From: CAIYZT01 sp052387855
GTDB taxonomy: Bacteria > Pseudomonadota > Alphaproteobacteria > Rhodobacterales > Rhodobacteraceae
Direction: 5' to 3'
DNA length: 64,000 bases
NCBI GenBank assembly: GCA_052387855.1
Contig: JBQTIT010000021.1
Span: 124,001-188,000, forward strand
Made by a program: the position numbers and the translations under genes. Of the stretch, positions 35,466-43,771 are shown piece by piece (within the stretch, counting starts at the first letter, position 1; the number at the start of each line of letters is the position of its first letter). Below the pieces are notes generated by a model that had not been told where the DNA came from, ran no database searches, and saw only the letters and a list, made by a program, of their open reading frames with translations.

Positions 35466-36982
35466 GCCGGGGTCCTTTCGCCGAAAAGCCCGGCCAAGGC
35501 CGAGCGCAGGATCTTGCCGTTCGCGCCGCGCGGCAGGGCGGGCACCTGCGCATAGATCCGCGGGATCTTGGACGATGCCAGGCGCGTCCGGCAATGCGCC
35601 GAAAGCGCGGTCTCGTCAAGCGGCGCCTCGCCCACCAGCACGGCGCCGATCACCGTCGTGCCGGGGCCGACCGGCACCTCGGTCACGGCGCATTCCCGCA
35701 GACCGGGAAAACCGGCCAGCGCCTCTTCGATCTCCAGCGGCGAAGCGCGCAGGCCCCCCGCGTTCAGCAGATCGTCGCGCCGGCCAAGGCTGATCAAGGC
35801 GCCGTCCGGCCCCTGCCGCGCCCAGTCGCCGGTCAGGAACCAGCCGTTCACGCGCCGCGCCGCCGTCAGGTCGGGCGCGCCGAGATAGCCCAGCATCAGG
35901 CCCGGATCCTCGACGCCGACGGCGATCTGGCCGGCCTGACCGGGGCCGACCTGCTGGCCGCCCTCGTCCACCAGGCCCAGGCGCCGGCCGGGCTGGGCAA
36001 AGCCCACCGCGCCCATCGGGGCGGGGCGGGCGGGCGAGCCGGACAGAAAGGTCGACACCTCGGTCATGCCCAGCGCCTCGTGCAGATCGGTTCCGGTCCG
36101 CTCGATCCAGGCGCGGCGCAGCGAGGGCGGCAGGGCCTCGCCGGCGGACAGGCCGTGGCGCAGGCGCGGCATCGGCGGCAACTCGGTGCGCAGGAGCCGG
36201 CGAAACATGGCCGGGACGACGGCAAGGATGCTGGCCCCGTGCCGGGCGGCCGCGTTGGCCAGCATCGCCGCGCCGCTTGCCTGGGCGTCCGGCCCCAGAA
36301 CCAGCGCCGTGGCGCCGCAGATCCAGGGGTCCATCAGCCCGACGCCCAGCGTAAAGCTCCAGTTCAGCGCGCCGGCGTGCAGCAGCCGGTCCTCCGGGCC
36401 CAGACCCTGCCAGCCCTGGTGCATCATCGCGCGGGCCAGGATCGCGCGGTGCGCATGGGCCACCGCCAGCGGCGCGCCCGAACTGGTGCCCGAGGTAAAG
36501 AGCACATAGGCCATTCGCTCCGGCGGGCCGAGGTGAAACGGCGCCGGGGAAAGACGCTCCATCGCCAGAACCTTGTCCGCGCTCAGGCGGGGCAGGGCGG
36601 CGGCCCCGGGCCAGCCTGCCGGCAGCTCGTCGGCAACGATCAAGCGCGGCGCCACCAGCGCCGCCGCCCGTGCCAGCTCGGCCACGGTCCACAGCGGCGA
36701 GGTCGGGACCGCCACCAGCCCAGCCGCGATGGCGCCCAGAAAGGCGACCGGAAAGGCCGGCGTGTTGCCAAGGCGCAGCAGCACCGCCTCGCCCGGCGCC
36801 AGCCCAAGGGCAAGAAAGCCCGAGGCCGCGCCCAGCACCGCGCCCCTCAGGCGGGCATGGCTCCAGACCTCGGCGGCCTCGGGCGAGATGATTTCAAGTG
36901 CCGGCTTGTTGCCGGGGGTCCGGGCATGGGTCAGCACATGCGCGGCCAGATTGAACCCCGACGCGCTGCCGCCCGGGGTCAA
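35462..36982 (-). CDS. AMP-forming acyl/aryl-CoA ligase
   Basis: 506-aa ANL-superfamily enzyme that adenylates a carboxylate and forms a CoA thioester. Core motifs in order: Y-V-L-F-T-S-G-T-S-S-G-A-P (P-loop), G-M-T-E, T-G-D-W-A-R, G-R-R-D-D-L-L-N-A-G-G, and the catalytic Lys in P-R-G-A-N-G-K-I. It resembles benzoate-CoA ligase-type enzymes; the substrate is not known. The start is TTG 36982, which shares the TTGA with the stop of the upstream entericidin-like gene, supporting that unusual start. Confidence 0.87.
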   Translation of the reverse strand: MTPGGSASGFNLAAHVLTHARTPGNKPALEIISPEAAEVWSHARLRGAVLGAASGFLALGLAPGEAVLLRLGNTPAFPVAFLGAIAAGLVAVPTSPLWTVAELARAAALVAPRLIVADELPAGWPGAAALPRLSADKVLAMERLSPAPFHLGPPERMAYVLFTSGTSSGAPLAVAHAHRAILARAMMHQGWQGLGPEDRLLHAGALNWSFTLGVGLMDPWICGATALVLGPDAQASGAAMLANAAARHGASILAVVPAMFRRLLRTELPPMPRLRHGLSAGEALPPSLRRAWIERTGTDLHEALGMTEVSTFLSGSPARPAPMGAVGFAQPGRRLGLVDEGGQQVGPGQAGQIAVGVEDPGLMLGYLGAPDLTAARRVNGWFLTGDWARQGPDGALISLGRRDDLLNAGGLRASPLEIEEALAGFPGLRECAVTEVPVGPGTTVIGAVLVGEAPLDETALSAHCRTRLASSKIPRIYAQVPALPRGANGKILRSALAGLFGERTPA

Positions 36983-37098
36983 CCGCCGATCCAGCCGCCG
37001 ACGGTCTGGGCGCCGTCCGAGATGTCCTCACCAATGCCCGCGACGGTGTTGCAGGCCGTCAGGGAAAGAAAGGCAATCAAGGCAAGTTTGATCCGCAT
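36979..37098 (-). CDS. Entericidin-like small lipoprotein
   Basis: A 39-aa gene. It begins M-R-I-K-L-A-L-I-A-F, has lipobox L-T-A-C with Cys15, then N-T-V-A-G-I-G-E-D-I-S-D-G-A-Q, the entericidin A/B core, and ends W-I-G-G. Such peptides are outer-membrane lipoproteins linked to stress or starvation. ATG 37098 has GGAGT about 6 nt upstream. Its stop overlaps the ligase start by TTGA. Confidence 0.8.
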   Translation of the reverse strand: MRIKLALIAFLSLTACNTVAGIGEDISDGAQTVGGWIGG

Positions 37099-37640
37099 CC
37101 TACACTCCAAGGACCGCCGGGCGCCTGACACGCGGCCGGCCGGCCCACACAGATTGGCAGGACCGCAGGATATTTCAACTCTTCACCAAAGGCCAGACGG
37201 GAAACCCGCCGCGTCAAGCGGGGCCGCCGGGGCAGAGAATCATGGGCGGCCGCCCCGGTGGCCGGCGGCGCGGCTGCGGACCGATTCGGCGCGGGCCGGG
37301 CCGGTGGGGCACCCGGCATCACAAGAACGGCCTGGAAGTGGTTCTGGCGGCAAAGGGAAACCGTGACCGCGCCTGCGCCTGCGCTGCGCCGTTCGGGGGC
37401 GAATCGTGGCCCCCGATCCGGCCAGTGGTCTGGCTGATTCCCCCGGGCGGCCCCGGCATCGCGGCACAAAATCGGGTGGTGGATCACATTTGCGTGCATA
37501 TCTGTGCCTTGGCGCGGCATGGCCGGGGCCGGGCAGGCCGCCGCGCCGCCAAGGGCGCGGGCGGGCTGTGAGCCCCGGCGGACCGCCGGCATCCACCGGC
37601 CGGCGCCCTGAGCCCGCGCGCGACGGGGGCAAACTTTTGA
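37099..37640. other. Gap without a recognised gene
   Basis: The 540 nt upstream of the sRNA promoter contain only open frames with poor composition, for instance a frame at 37242-37571 rich in Arg/Gly/Pro with no Shine-Dalgarno. The promoter region of the entericidin-like gene must lie at its left end. I see nothing else. Confidence 0.55.
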
Positions 37641-37641
37641 C

Positions 37642-37670
37642 TTGGACAGCGCCCGGAGGGCGGCTATAAC
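37642..37670 (+). promoter_or_regulatory. Sigma-70-type promoter of the candidate sRNA
   Basis: TTGGAC at 37642-37647 and TATAAC at 37665-37670 are separated by exactly 17 bp. Transcription would begin around 37677, 47 nt before an intrinsic terminator stem. Confidence 0.65.
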
Positions 37671-37676
37671 GGCTGC

Positions 37677-37752
37677 ACTGCTCGATAGGTTTCTTGCCTG
37701 TATGAAACCTGCCTCAACAACTTGACGCCAGCCTTGCGCTGGCGTCTTTTTT
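37677..37752 (+). ncRNA. Candidate small RNA, about 76 nt
   Basis: Between a good promoter and a strong terminator lies a short transcript with no plausible open frame. It has a hairpin AGGTTTC (37687-37693) with GAAACCT (37704-37710), and a single-stranded stretch GCCTCAACAACTT before the terminator stem. Hfq is encoded in the window. Alternatively this is an attenuated leader of the hydroxybutyrate dehydrogenase that starts 77 nt further on. It is not matched to a named sRNA. Confidence 0.6.
37724..37752 (+). terminator. Intrinsic terminator of the candidate sRNA
   Basis: Perfect 9-bp stem GACGCCAGC (37724-37732) and GCTGGCGTC (37738-37746), loop CTTGC, followed by six T at 37747-37752. 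Confidence 0.85.
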
Positions 37753-37829
37753 GGCCCGCGGCGCCCGCGCCCGCTTTCCTTTGCATCCGCAGCATGCGAT
37801 TCCCTTGGCACGCAGCTCAGGGGGGAAAT

Positions 37830-38600
37830 ATGTTGAGGGGAAAACGCGCGATCATCACCGGGTCGACCTCGGGCATCGGGCTTGGCGTGGCCGAGGCGCT
37901 GGCACGGGCCGGGGCCGATGTGGTGCTGAACTCCTTCACCGACCGGCCCGAGGATCACGCCCTTGCCGCCGGCATCGCCGCTGCCCATGGCGTGGCCGCG
38001 CGCTACATCGCGGCCGACATGTCCAAGGGGGACGAGTGCCGCGCCCTGATCGCGGCGGCGGGTGGCTGCGACATTCTGGTCAACAACGCCGGCATCCAGT
38101 TCGTCGCCCCGATCGAAGAGTTTCCGGCCGACCGTTGGGACCAGATTCTGGCGATCAATCTTTCGTCCGCCTTTCACACCACGGCGGCGGCCCTGCCGGG
38201 GATGCGGGCGGCGGGCTGGGGGCGGATCGTCAACATCGCCTCGGCCCACGGGCTGACCGCCTCGCCCTTCAAGTCGGCCTATGTGGCGGCCAAGCATGGG
38301 GTGGTCGGCCTGTCCAAGACGGTGGCGCTTGAAACGGCGGGGCAGGGCATCACCTGCAACGCGATCTGCCCGGGCTATGTGCTGACGCCGCTGATCGAGG
38401 CGCAGATCCCGGGTCAGATGAAGGTGCATGGCATGGACCGCGAGACGGTGATCCGCGAGGTGATGCTGCTGCGCCAACCCTCGCGCCAGTTCGCCACCAC
38501 CGAGCAGATCGGCGGCAGCGTGGTCTATCTGTGCTCGCCCGCCGCCGATCAGGTGACCGGCACGACCATCAGCATCGACGGCGGCTGGACCGCGCTCTGA
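37830..38600 (+). CDS. 3-hydroxybutyrate dehydrogenase (SDR family)
   Basis: 256-aa short-chain dehydrogenase that oxidises 3-hydroxybutyrate to acetoacetate, as in polyhydroxybutyrate breakdown. Cofactor motif T-G-S-T-S-G-I-G at about residues 10-17, N-N-A-G, catalytic Ser in N-I-A-S-A-H-G and the Y-V-A-A-K pair. The start is ATG 37830 (MLRGKRAIITG) with GGGGGGA just upstream; the open frame extends back over the sRNA terminator. Confidence 0.9.
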   Translation: MLRGKRAIITGSTSGIGLGVAEALARAGADVVLNSFTDRPEDHALAAGIAAAHGVAARYIAADMSKGDECRALIAAAGGCDILVNNAGIQFVAPIEEFPADRWDQILAINLSSAFHTTAAALPGMRAAGWGRIVNIASAHGLTASPFKSAYVAAKHGVVGLSKTVALETAGQGITCNAICPGYVLTPLIEAQIPGQMKVHGMDRETVIREVMLLRQPSRQFATTEQIGGSVVYLCSPAADQVTGTTISIDGGWTAL

Positions 38601-38655
38601 TCACGGCGGATCGGGGAGGTGTTCCGCGTTCCCCGCACTTGTGGATACGTGTCCG

Positions 38656-38886
38656 GGTGATCGGTTCCGCCTTCACACCATAGGCCAGCGCCTGACCTGG
38701 CTGGCGCGAAGCGCCTGCCGGGGGTGATGAGGGATCAGAAAAGGTCCGGTGGACCTTTTCCCCGAAGAACGCCCGCCCCGTGGGCGGGCCGGGTGGGCAG
38801 GCGCTGGCGACGGGCCTTTGGGGCCCTCGGCAAAGATGAAGTTTGTGGCTCGCATGACCTCTGCAAGATCCTCGGCCCAGTCGGGC
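38656..38886. repeat. Palindromic intergenic repeat, fourth unit
   Basis: The 314-nt gap between hydroxybutyrate dehydrogenase and the convergent DUF502 gene holds a copy of the repeat seen in the mfd/MFS gap. From GATGAGGGATCA (about 38725) to GGGCAGGCGCTGGC it differs from 33451-33536 at only a handful of positions, including the palindrome AAAAGGTCC-GGT-GGACCTTTT (38739-38759). It ends with CATGACCTCTGC and CCTCGGCCCAGTCGGG. No gene fits here. Confidence 0.8.
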
Positions 38887-38914
38887 TTTTCGTTGCCCCA
38901 TCAGCCACCGCGCG

Positions 38915-39619
38915 CTATCCCTTGCGCGCGATGATCGCCGATTCCATCTGCTCTTTGGGCACCGGATAGACCAGTCCGGCCGAGACGATCAGCTTGACCA
39001 CGTCATCGGCCTTCATGTCGAGAAAGATCACGTCCCGCGCCGGCACGAAGACCAGAAAGCCCGAGGTCAGCGGCGTCAGCCCGATGAACACCGCGACCAT
39101 GCCGTCGCTTTTCGGCAGCTTTTCGGCGATCTCGCCCTTGGGGCTGGTCGCGACCATGCCCATCGCCCAATAGCCGGCGCGGGGAAACTCCACCAGACAG
39201 GTGCGGTCAAAGCTTTTCTCGGTCTTGGTGAAAAAGGTCTCGGTGATCTGCTTGACCCCGGAATAGACCGAGCGGACCAGCGGCACCCGGTCGACGATCT
39301 CTTCGGCATAGCTCATGACGGTGCGCCCGATCAGCCCGCGCGCCAGCCAGCCGACAAAGGCGGTGAAGAACAGGAACACCAGCACCCCGACGCCGCGCAC
39401 CGGAAAGTCGATCTCTTTGGTGATGTAGCGGTCGATCAGGGCCTCGGGCTGATAGGCGCTCGGGATCAGCGGGATGATCCAGCCGTCGATATAGCCGATC
39501 ACGCCCCAGACGACGTAGATCGTCAGGCCGACCGGCAGCACCACGACAAGCCCGGTCAGGAACGAGGCGCGCAGCGAGCCGGACAGCGACTTGCGCTTTT
39601 CTTTCGCGGGTTCGGTCAT
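38915..39619 (-). CDS. DUF502 integral membrane protein
   Basis: 234-aa protein of the DUF502 family, inner membrane. Two helices near residues 17-42 and 70-95, then the conserved segment P-L-V-R-S-V-Y-S-G-V-K-Q-I (about 112-124) and V-F-V-P and D-V-I-F-L-D in the C-terminal domain. Unknown function. Downstream in the same direction as psuG and psuK but separated by 97 nt. Confidence 0.88.
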   Translation of the reverse strand: MTEPAKEKRKSLSGSLRASFLTGLVVVLPVGLTIYVVWGVIGYIDGWIIPLIPSAYQPEALIDRYITKEIDFPVRGVGVLVFLFFTAFVGWLARGLIGRTVMSYAEEIVDRVPLVRSVYSGVKQITETFFTKTEKSFDRTCLVEFPRAGYWAMGMVATSPKGEIAEKLPKSDGMVAVFIGLTPLTSGFLVFVPARDVIFLDMKADDVVKLIVSAGLVYPVPKEQMESAIIARKG

Positions 39620-39716
39620 CGGGGTCCTCTGTCAGGGTCTGGTCGGCGGCGACTGTAGGGCCGGCCGGAGGGGCAGGCAATGGGGGCTGGCGGCGATCAG
39701 GCCTGCGGCGGGGCCG

Positions 39717-40637
39717 TCAGTCCCCCCGCGCCAGTTCGCGCGCGATGGCCGCGCCAAGCCGGGCATTGTTCAGCACCAGCGCGATATTGGCCTCCAGCGA
39801 GGCGCCGCCGGTCAACTCGAAGATGCGTTGCAGCAGGAACGGGGTCACCGCCTTGGCCGCGACACCCTGCGCGGCGGCATCGGCCAGGGCCTGCTCTACC
39901 ACGGGCATGATGCGCGCGCGCGGTATCTCGGCCGAAACCGGGATCGGGTTGGCCACAAGCTGCCCGCCGGGCAGCCCAAGGCGCGCGCGCATGCGGTGCG
40001 CGGCGGCGATCTGGGCGGCGCTGTCCATCCGCAGCGGCGCCTTCAGCCCGGATGCGCGCGACCAGAACGCGGGAAAGTCGTCCTGCCCAAAGGCGATGAC
40101 CGGCACGCCCCGGGTTTCCAGCACTTCCAGCGTCTTGGGCAGATCGAGGATCGCCTTGGCGCCGGCGGCGACAACCGTGACCGCCGTCTCGGCCAGCTCG
40201 CTCAGGTCGGCCGAGATGTCAAAGCTGCCCTCGGCTCCCCGGTGGACCCCGCCGATCCCGCCGGTGGCAAAGACCGCGATCCCGGCAAGCCGGGCGCAGA
40301 TCATCGTGGCCGCAACCGTGGTCGCGCCGGTGCCGCCGCTGGCAAGGCAGGCGGCAAGGTCGGCGCGCGACAGCTTGGCCACGCCGCGCGCCTGGCCAAG
40401 CGCGTCCAGCTCGGCCCCGGTCAGGCCGATGTGGATGCGCCCTGACAGGATGGCGATCGTGGCCGGCACCGCGCCCTGCGCGCGCACCTCTGCCTCGACC
40501 AGCCTTGCGGTCTCGACGTTGCGGGGAAAGGGCATGCCATGGGTGATGATGGTCGATTCCAGCGCGACCAGCGGCAGGCCCTGATCGCGGGCCGATGCCA
40601 CCTCGGGCGAAAGGTGCAGGGGCAGGGGCAGGGTCAT
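39717..40637 (-). CDS. psuG: Pseudouridine-5'-phosphate glycosidase
   Basis: Breaks the C-glycosidic bond of pseudouridine phosphate, giving uracil and ribose 5-phosphate. 306 aa with family runs V-A-L-E-S-T-I-I-T-H-G-M-P (residues about 23-35), G-G-T-G-A-T-T-V-A-A-T and F-A-T-G-G-I-G-G-V-H-R-G-A. Coupled to the upstream kinase gene by ATGA. Confidence 0.95.
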   Translation of the reverse strand: MTLPLPLHLSPEVASARDQGLPLVALESTIITHGMPFPRNVETARLVEAEVRAQGAVPATIAILSGRIHIGLTGAELDALGQARGVAKLSRADLAACLASGGTGATTVAATMICARLAGIAVFATGGIGGVHRGAEGSFDISADLSELAETAVTVVAAGAKAILDLPKTLEVLETRGVPVIAFGQDDFPAFWSRASGLKAPLRMDSAAQIAAAHRMRARLGLPGGQLVANPIPVSAEIPRARIMPVVEQALADAAAQGVAAKAVTPFLLQRIFELTGGASLEANIALVLNNARLGAAIARELARGD

Positions 40638-41539
40638 GATCCGATTTCTCCTGACACATAGGTCGCGGCGGCGCGCAGGGCGGTGTCCAGCGCCAGGGCA
40701 GGGGCCTGCCCCCGCATCTCGGCCATGACATGGGCGGCCATGAAGGTGTCGCCGGCGCCGGTCACGCGCGCCACCATGACCTGGGGCGGGGCGGCCGACA
40801 GGATGCCCTGGCCGCGCTGGCCCATCGCGCAGGCCTCGGCGCCGTTGGTGACCAGCACCCGCGCCGCGCCCCGCGCCAAAAGCGCCTCGGCCGCCGCGCG
40901 CGCCGTGGGGTGCTGCGCACGGGTCAGGAGCCCGGCCTCTTCAAGGTTGACATAGAGCGTCGCGTTCGGATGGCCGAGCAGGCCAAGCAGCCGCTCGGCC
41001 TTGCCCGGGCTGGCCGGCGCGACGCGCAGATCGGCGCGGGAAAACAGCGGCGAGACCGCGATCTGCGCCAGCAGCGTCTCGGTCAGGTTGCCGTCCAGCG
41101 CGATCAGCCCGGCCCAGGGCGCCGCGTCGCTGCCCAGCGCGCCGCTGGACAGCGGCCGCAGGATCTTGTCGCCCGCCGCCTCAAGCGAATGGGCATCGGC
41201 GACGGCGGCCACCAGCCGGCCCGCCCCCTCGATCGCCATGTAGCGGTCGGTCGGCAGATCGTCGGAGCGGTAGACATGCGCGGTCATCACCCCCAGCCGC
41301 TCTGCCGCCGCCATCAGCTCGTCCCCCTCGCCGTCGCGCCCGATGGCGGTCAGGATCGCGGGGCGGGCGCCAAAGCGGGCGAGCGTCATCGCGATGTTCA
41401 TCGCCACGCCCCCCGGCAGGCGGGTGATCCGCCCCGGCACGTCCGAGCCAAGGCGCATGGACGAGGCAGAGCGGCCGATGATGTCCCACAGGACCGAGCC
41501 GATGCACAGGATGTCAGGATGCCGGGATTCGTTTGCCAT
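40634..41539 (-). CDS. psuK: PfkB-family kinase, likely pseudouridine kinase
   Basis: 301-aa ribokinase-fold kinase. It has G-G-V-A-M-N-I-A (about residues 43-50) and the C-terminal anion hole V-T-G-A-G-D-T-F. The overlap with psuG makes phosphorylation of pseudouridine the natural assignment (context inference). I choose ATG 41539; a TTG at 41554 would add five residues. Confidence 0.88.
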   Translation of the reverse strand: MANESRHPDILCIGSVLWDIIGRSASSMRLGSDVPGRITRLPGGVAMNIAMTLARFGARPAILTAIGRDGEGDELMAAAERLGVMTAHVYRSDDLPTDRYMAIEGAGRLVAAVADAHSLEAAGDKILRPLSSGALGSDAAPWAGLIALDGNLTETLLAQIAVSPLFSRADLRVAPASPGKAERLLGLLGHPNATLYVNLEEAGLLTRAQHPTARAAAEALLARGAARVLVTNGAEACAMGQRGQGILSAAPPQVMVARVTGAGDTFMAAHVMAEMRGQAPALALDTALRAAATYVSGEIGS

Positions 41540-41599
41540 GCGCCTTGGTGCCAAGCGCGCGGGTGAAAGGCAAGGGGCGGGCGGGCGCCGGCACCCGGT

Positions 41600-41860
41600 T
41601 CAGTCCTGGCGGCGGCCAAAGCCGGGTTGCAGGAAAAAGGGCAGGGCCTCTTGATGCGCGCTCTCACCGGTCAGCGCCTCGGCCGAGGCGCGGGTGTCGC
41701 GCAGCGTCTCGTCAGCGATGCCGGACAGGCGGGCGCTGGCCTCATGGCCCGCCCGGATGCGGGCAAGGTGCTGGTGCAGCGCCAGGCGCAGAGCAGCGAC
41801 CAGACCGGCGCGCGGCGCAAAGGCGGGCAGGGCAGTGATGGCGGGGACAGGGCGGGACAT
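41600..41860 (-). CDS. DUF1127-like small protein
   Basis: 86-aa small protein. The core L-R-L-A-L-H-Q-H-L-A-R-I-R-A-G-H and later L-S-G-I-A-D-E-T-L-R-D (residues about 48-58) resemble the DUF1127/YjiS small-protein family, some of which act in RNA turnover and phosphate or stress responses. I use ATG 41860 with AGGAG about 7 nt upstream. It is divergent from the wHTH regulator. Confidence 0.7.
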   Translation of the reverse strand: MSRPVPAITALPAFAPRAGLVAALRLALHQHLARIRAGHEASARLSGIADETLRDTRASAEALTGESAHQEALPFFLQPGFGRRQD

Positions 41861-42048
41861 GGCAAACTCCTGTGGCTTCGGTCGGTTCAGATTAGCAAGC
41901 CGGGCGGCCGGCGCTTGGGGGCGGCCTGTGGATTTTCCGGGGATTTGCCGGAGATGCGCGGGGGCCCGCCCCGGCGCGGCCGCTTGGGGTTTGAATTGCC
42001 GCGCCCGGCGGGGTAAGGCTGGACAAAGCGGCAAGCAGGTCCTGCGCG

Positions 42049-43602
42049 ATGCATTTCGTTTTCGGCGCCTACGAACTCCATCCGGATCGGGCCGAGGTCC
42101 TGGGGCCCGGCGGCCCGGTGCATCTGGAACCCAAGGCCTATGCCGTCCTGCGCCACCTGGTGGAAAACCACGACCGCGTGGTGTCGCGCGAGGAGTTGAT
42201 CGAGGTCGTCTGGGGGGGCCGCTTCATCTCGGACGCGGCGGTTGCCAGCGCGGTGAAATTCGCCCGCAAGGCGGTGGGCGACGATGGCGGGCGGCAGGAG
42301 GCGATCCGCACCGTCCACGGGCTTGGCCACCGGTTCGTGGCGCCGGTCCGCCGGCGCATCGACGCCACGACCTATGTGCCGCGCGAAGAGCCGGCGCCCG
42401 CGCCGGGCGAGCGCAGGCCGACGCTGGCCGTCTTGCCCTTTGCCCAGGGCGCAAGCGAGGGGATGCAGATCGGCGACGGGCTGTCGGACGAGATCATCGC
42501 CTCGCTGTCGCGGCTGCGCTGGCTGCGGGTGATCGCGCGGGAGTCGAGTTTTCGCTTTCGGCAAGAAGGGGTGGACCTGGAGGCGATGCGCCGTGTTCTG
42601 GGGGCGGGCTATGCGCTGTCGGGGCGCATCGAACGCGCGGGCGCGCGGCTGGCCCTGTGGGTGACGCTGATCGACACCGCCAGCGGCGCCGTGATCTGGG
42701 CGGACCGCTTTTCGCAAACCCTGGACGATCTGCACCAGGCCCGGCAAGAGATCGTCGAAGCTGTCGTGGGCGCGCTCGATTTGCAGATCCCGCAGGCCGA
42801 GGCCATGGCCGCGCGCGGCAAGCCGACCGAGGCGCTGGATGCCTGGGGCGCCTATCATCTGGGGATGAGCCACCTGCACCGCTACAACGCGCATGACAAT
42901 GCCATCGCCAAGACCTTGCTGGAGCGTGCCACGACGCTGGACCCCGGCTTTGCCGTGGCCTATGCCGCCCGCGCCTTTGCCCGCTTTCAGGACGGGTTGC
43001 AGTGGTTTGCGACCGACCGCGCCAAGGCGCAGGAGGATGTGCGGCGGCTGTCCGAACGGGCCTACGAGCTTGACCCGCTCGACCCCTTTGCCAACATGGT
43101 CATGGGGCGCTGGCACTGGATGGACGGCAGGCCGGATGACGGTCTGGTCTGGTATGAGCGCGCCATCCAGCTCAGCCCGAGCTATTCCAAGGGCCATTAT
43201 ACGCGCGGCATGATCGACGCCTTCGCCGGAAGGTCAGAGCGCGCGCGGGCCGGGGTGGACCTGGCCCTGCGCCTCAGCCCGCTGGACCCGATGATCGGGC
43301 CCATGATGACCGCGCGGGCCATATCCTACCTGGCCGAAGGAGATTTCACAGCCGCCCGCGAATGGGCGCTGAAGGCGGCCCGCCATTCCCCGACCCATTC
43401 CAATCTGCTCTGCCTGGCCGCGGCGGCCTGCGAGCTTGCGGGCGATCATGCCCAGGCGTGGCAGTTTGCCGAAACGCTGCGCAACCTGGTGCCGGGTCTG
43501 ACAATCTCGATGTATCTGCAATCTGTACCCATGCCCGGGACGGATGTGCATGCCAGGATTCGCGGCGCGCTGCGCCGGTTGGGCATTCCGGTGGCGGGAT
43601 GA
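42049..43602 (+). CDS. wHTH-TPR transcriptional regulator, CadC/ToxR-like DNA-binding domain
   Basis: 517-aa one-component regulator. N-terminal winged helix of the OmpR/ToxR type (residues 1-100) with L-E-P-K-A-Y-A-V-L-R-H-L, S-R-E-E-L-I-E-V-V-W and the wing V-H-G-L-G-H-R-F. Then a domain starting V-L-P-F-A-Q-G (about 127-240), as in the class III adenylate cyclase/FlgO-like module, and TPR repeats to the end. No membrane helix is visible between them, unlike CadC. Its signal and targets are unknown. Divergent from the DUF1127 gene. Confidence 0.82.
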   Translation: MHFVFGAYELHPDRAEVLGPGGPVHLEPKAYAVLRHLVENHDRVVSREELIEVVWGGRFISDAAVASAVKFARKAVGDDGGRQEAIRTVHGLGHRFVAPVRRRIDATTYVPREEPAPAPGERRPTLAVLPFAQGASEGMQIGDGLSDEIIASLSRLRWLRVIARESSFRFRQEGVDLEAMRRVLGAGYALSGRIERAGARLALWVTLIDTASGAVIWADRFSQTLDDLHQARQEIVEAVVGALDLQIPQAEAMAARGKPTEALDAWGAYHLGMSHLHRYNAHDNAIAKTLLERATTLDPGFAVAYAARAFARFQDGLQWFATDRAKAQEDVRRLSERAYELDPLDPFANMVMGRWHWMDGRPDDGLVWYERAIQLSPSYSKGHYTRGMIDAFAGRSERARAGVDLALRLSPLDPMIGPMMTARAISYLAEGDFTAAREWALKAARHSPTHSNLLCLAAAACELAGDHAQAWQFAETLRNLVPGLTISMYLQSVPMPGTDVHARIRGALRRLGIPVAG

Positions 43603-43618
43603 ACCTGCCCAGCGCCTC

Positions 43619-43647
43619 TTGCTTTCCGGCAAAAGGCGCTTTATAGG
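43619..43647 (+). promoter_or_regulatory. Probable rpsB promoter
   Basis: TTGCTT at 43619-43624 and TATAGG at 43642-43647 with a 17-bp spacer. The predicted leader of about 118 nt has an inverted repeat TCCCGGA-ATGAA-TCCGGGA at about 43709-43727 and could carry S2 autoregulation, though I cannot match a named leader. Confidence 0.5.
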
Positions 43648-43771
43648 CGGCGCCACTTCACAGGCAGATGCGGGCCATGCGGGGAGAAATCCCGTCTGGT
43701 CCACCGGTTGTCCCGGAATGAATCCGGGATGAAATCATCTGCCGCGGGACAAACCGGAAAGGATATTGAGC

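Noticed and set aside
37242..37571. 109-codon frame in the gap before the sRNA
   Set aside because: Poor composition (Arg/Gly/Pro), no Shine-Dalgarno and no recognisable pattern.
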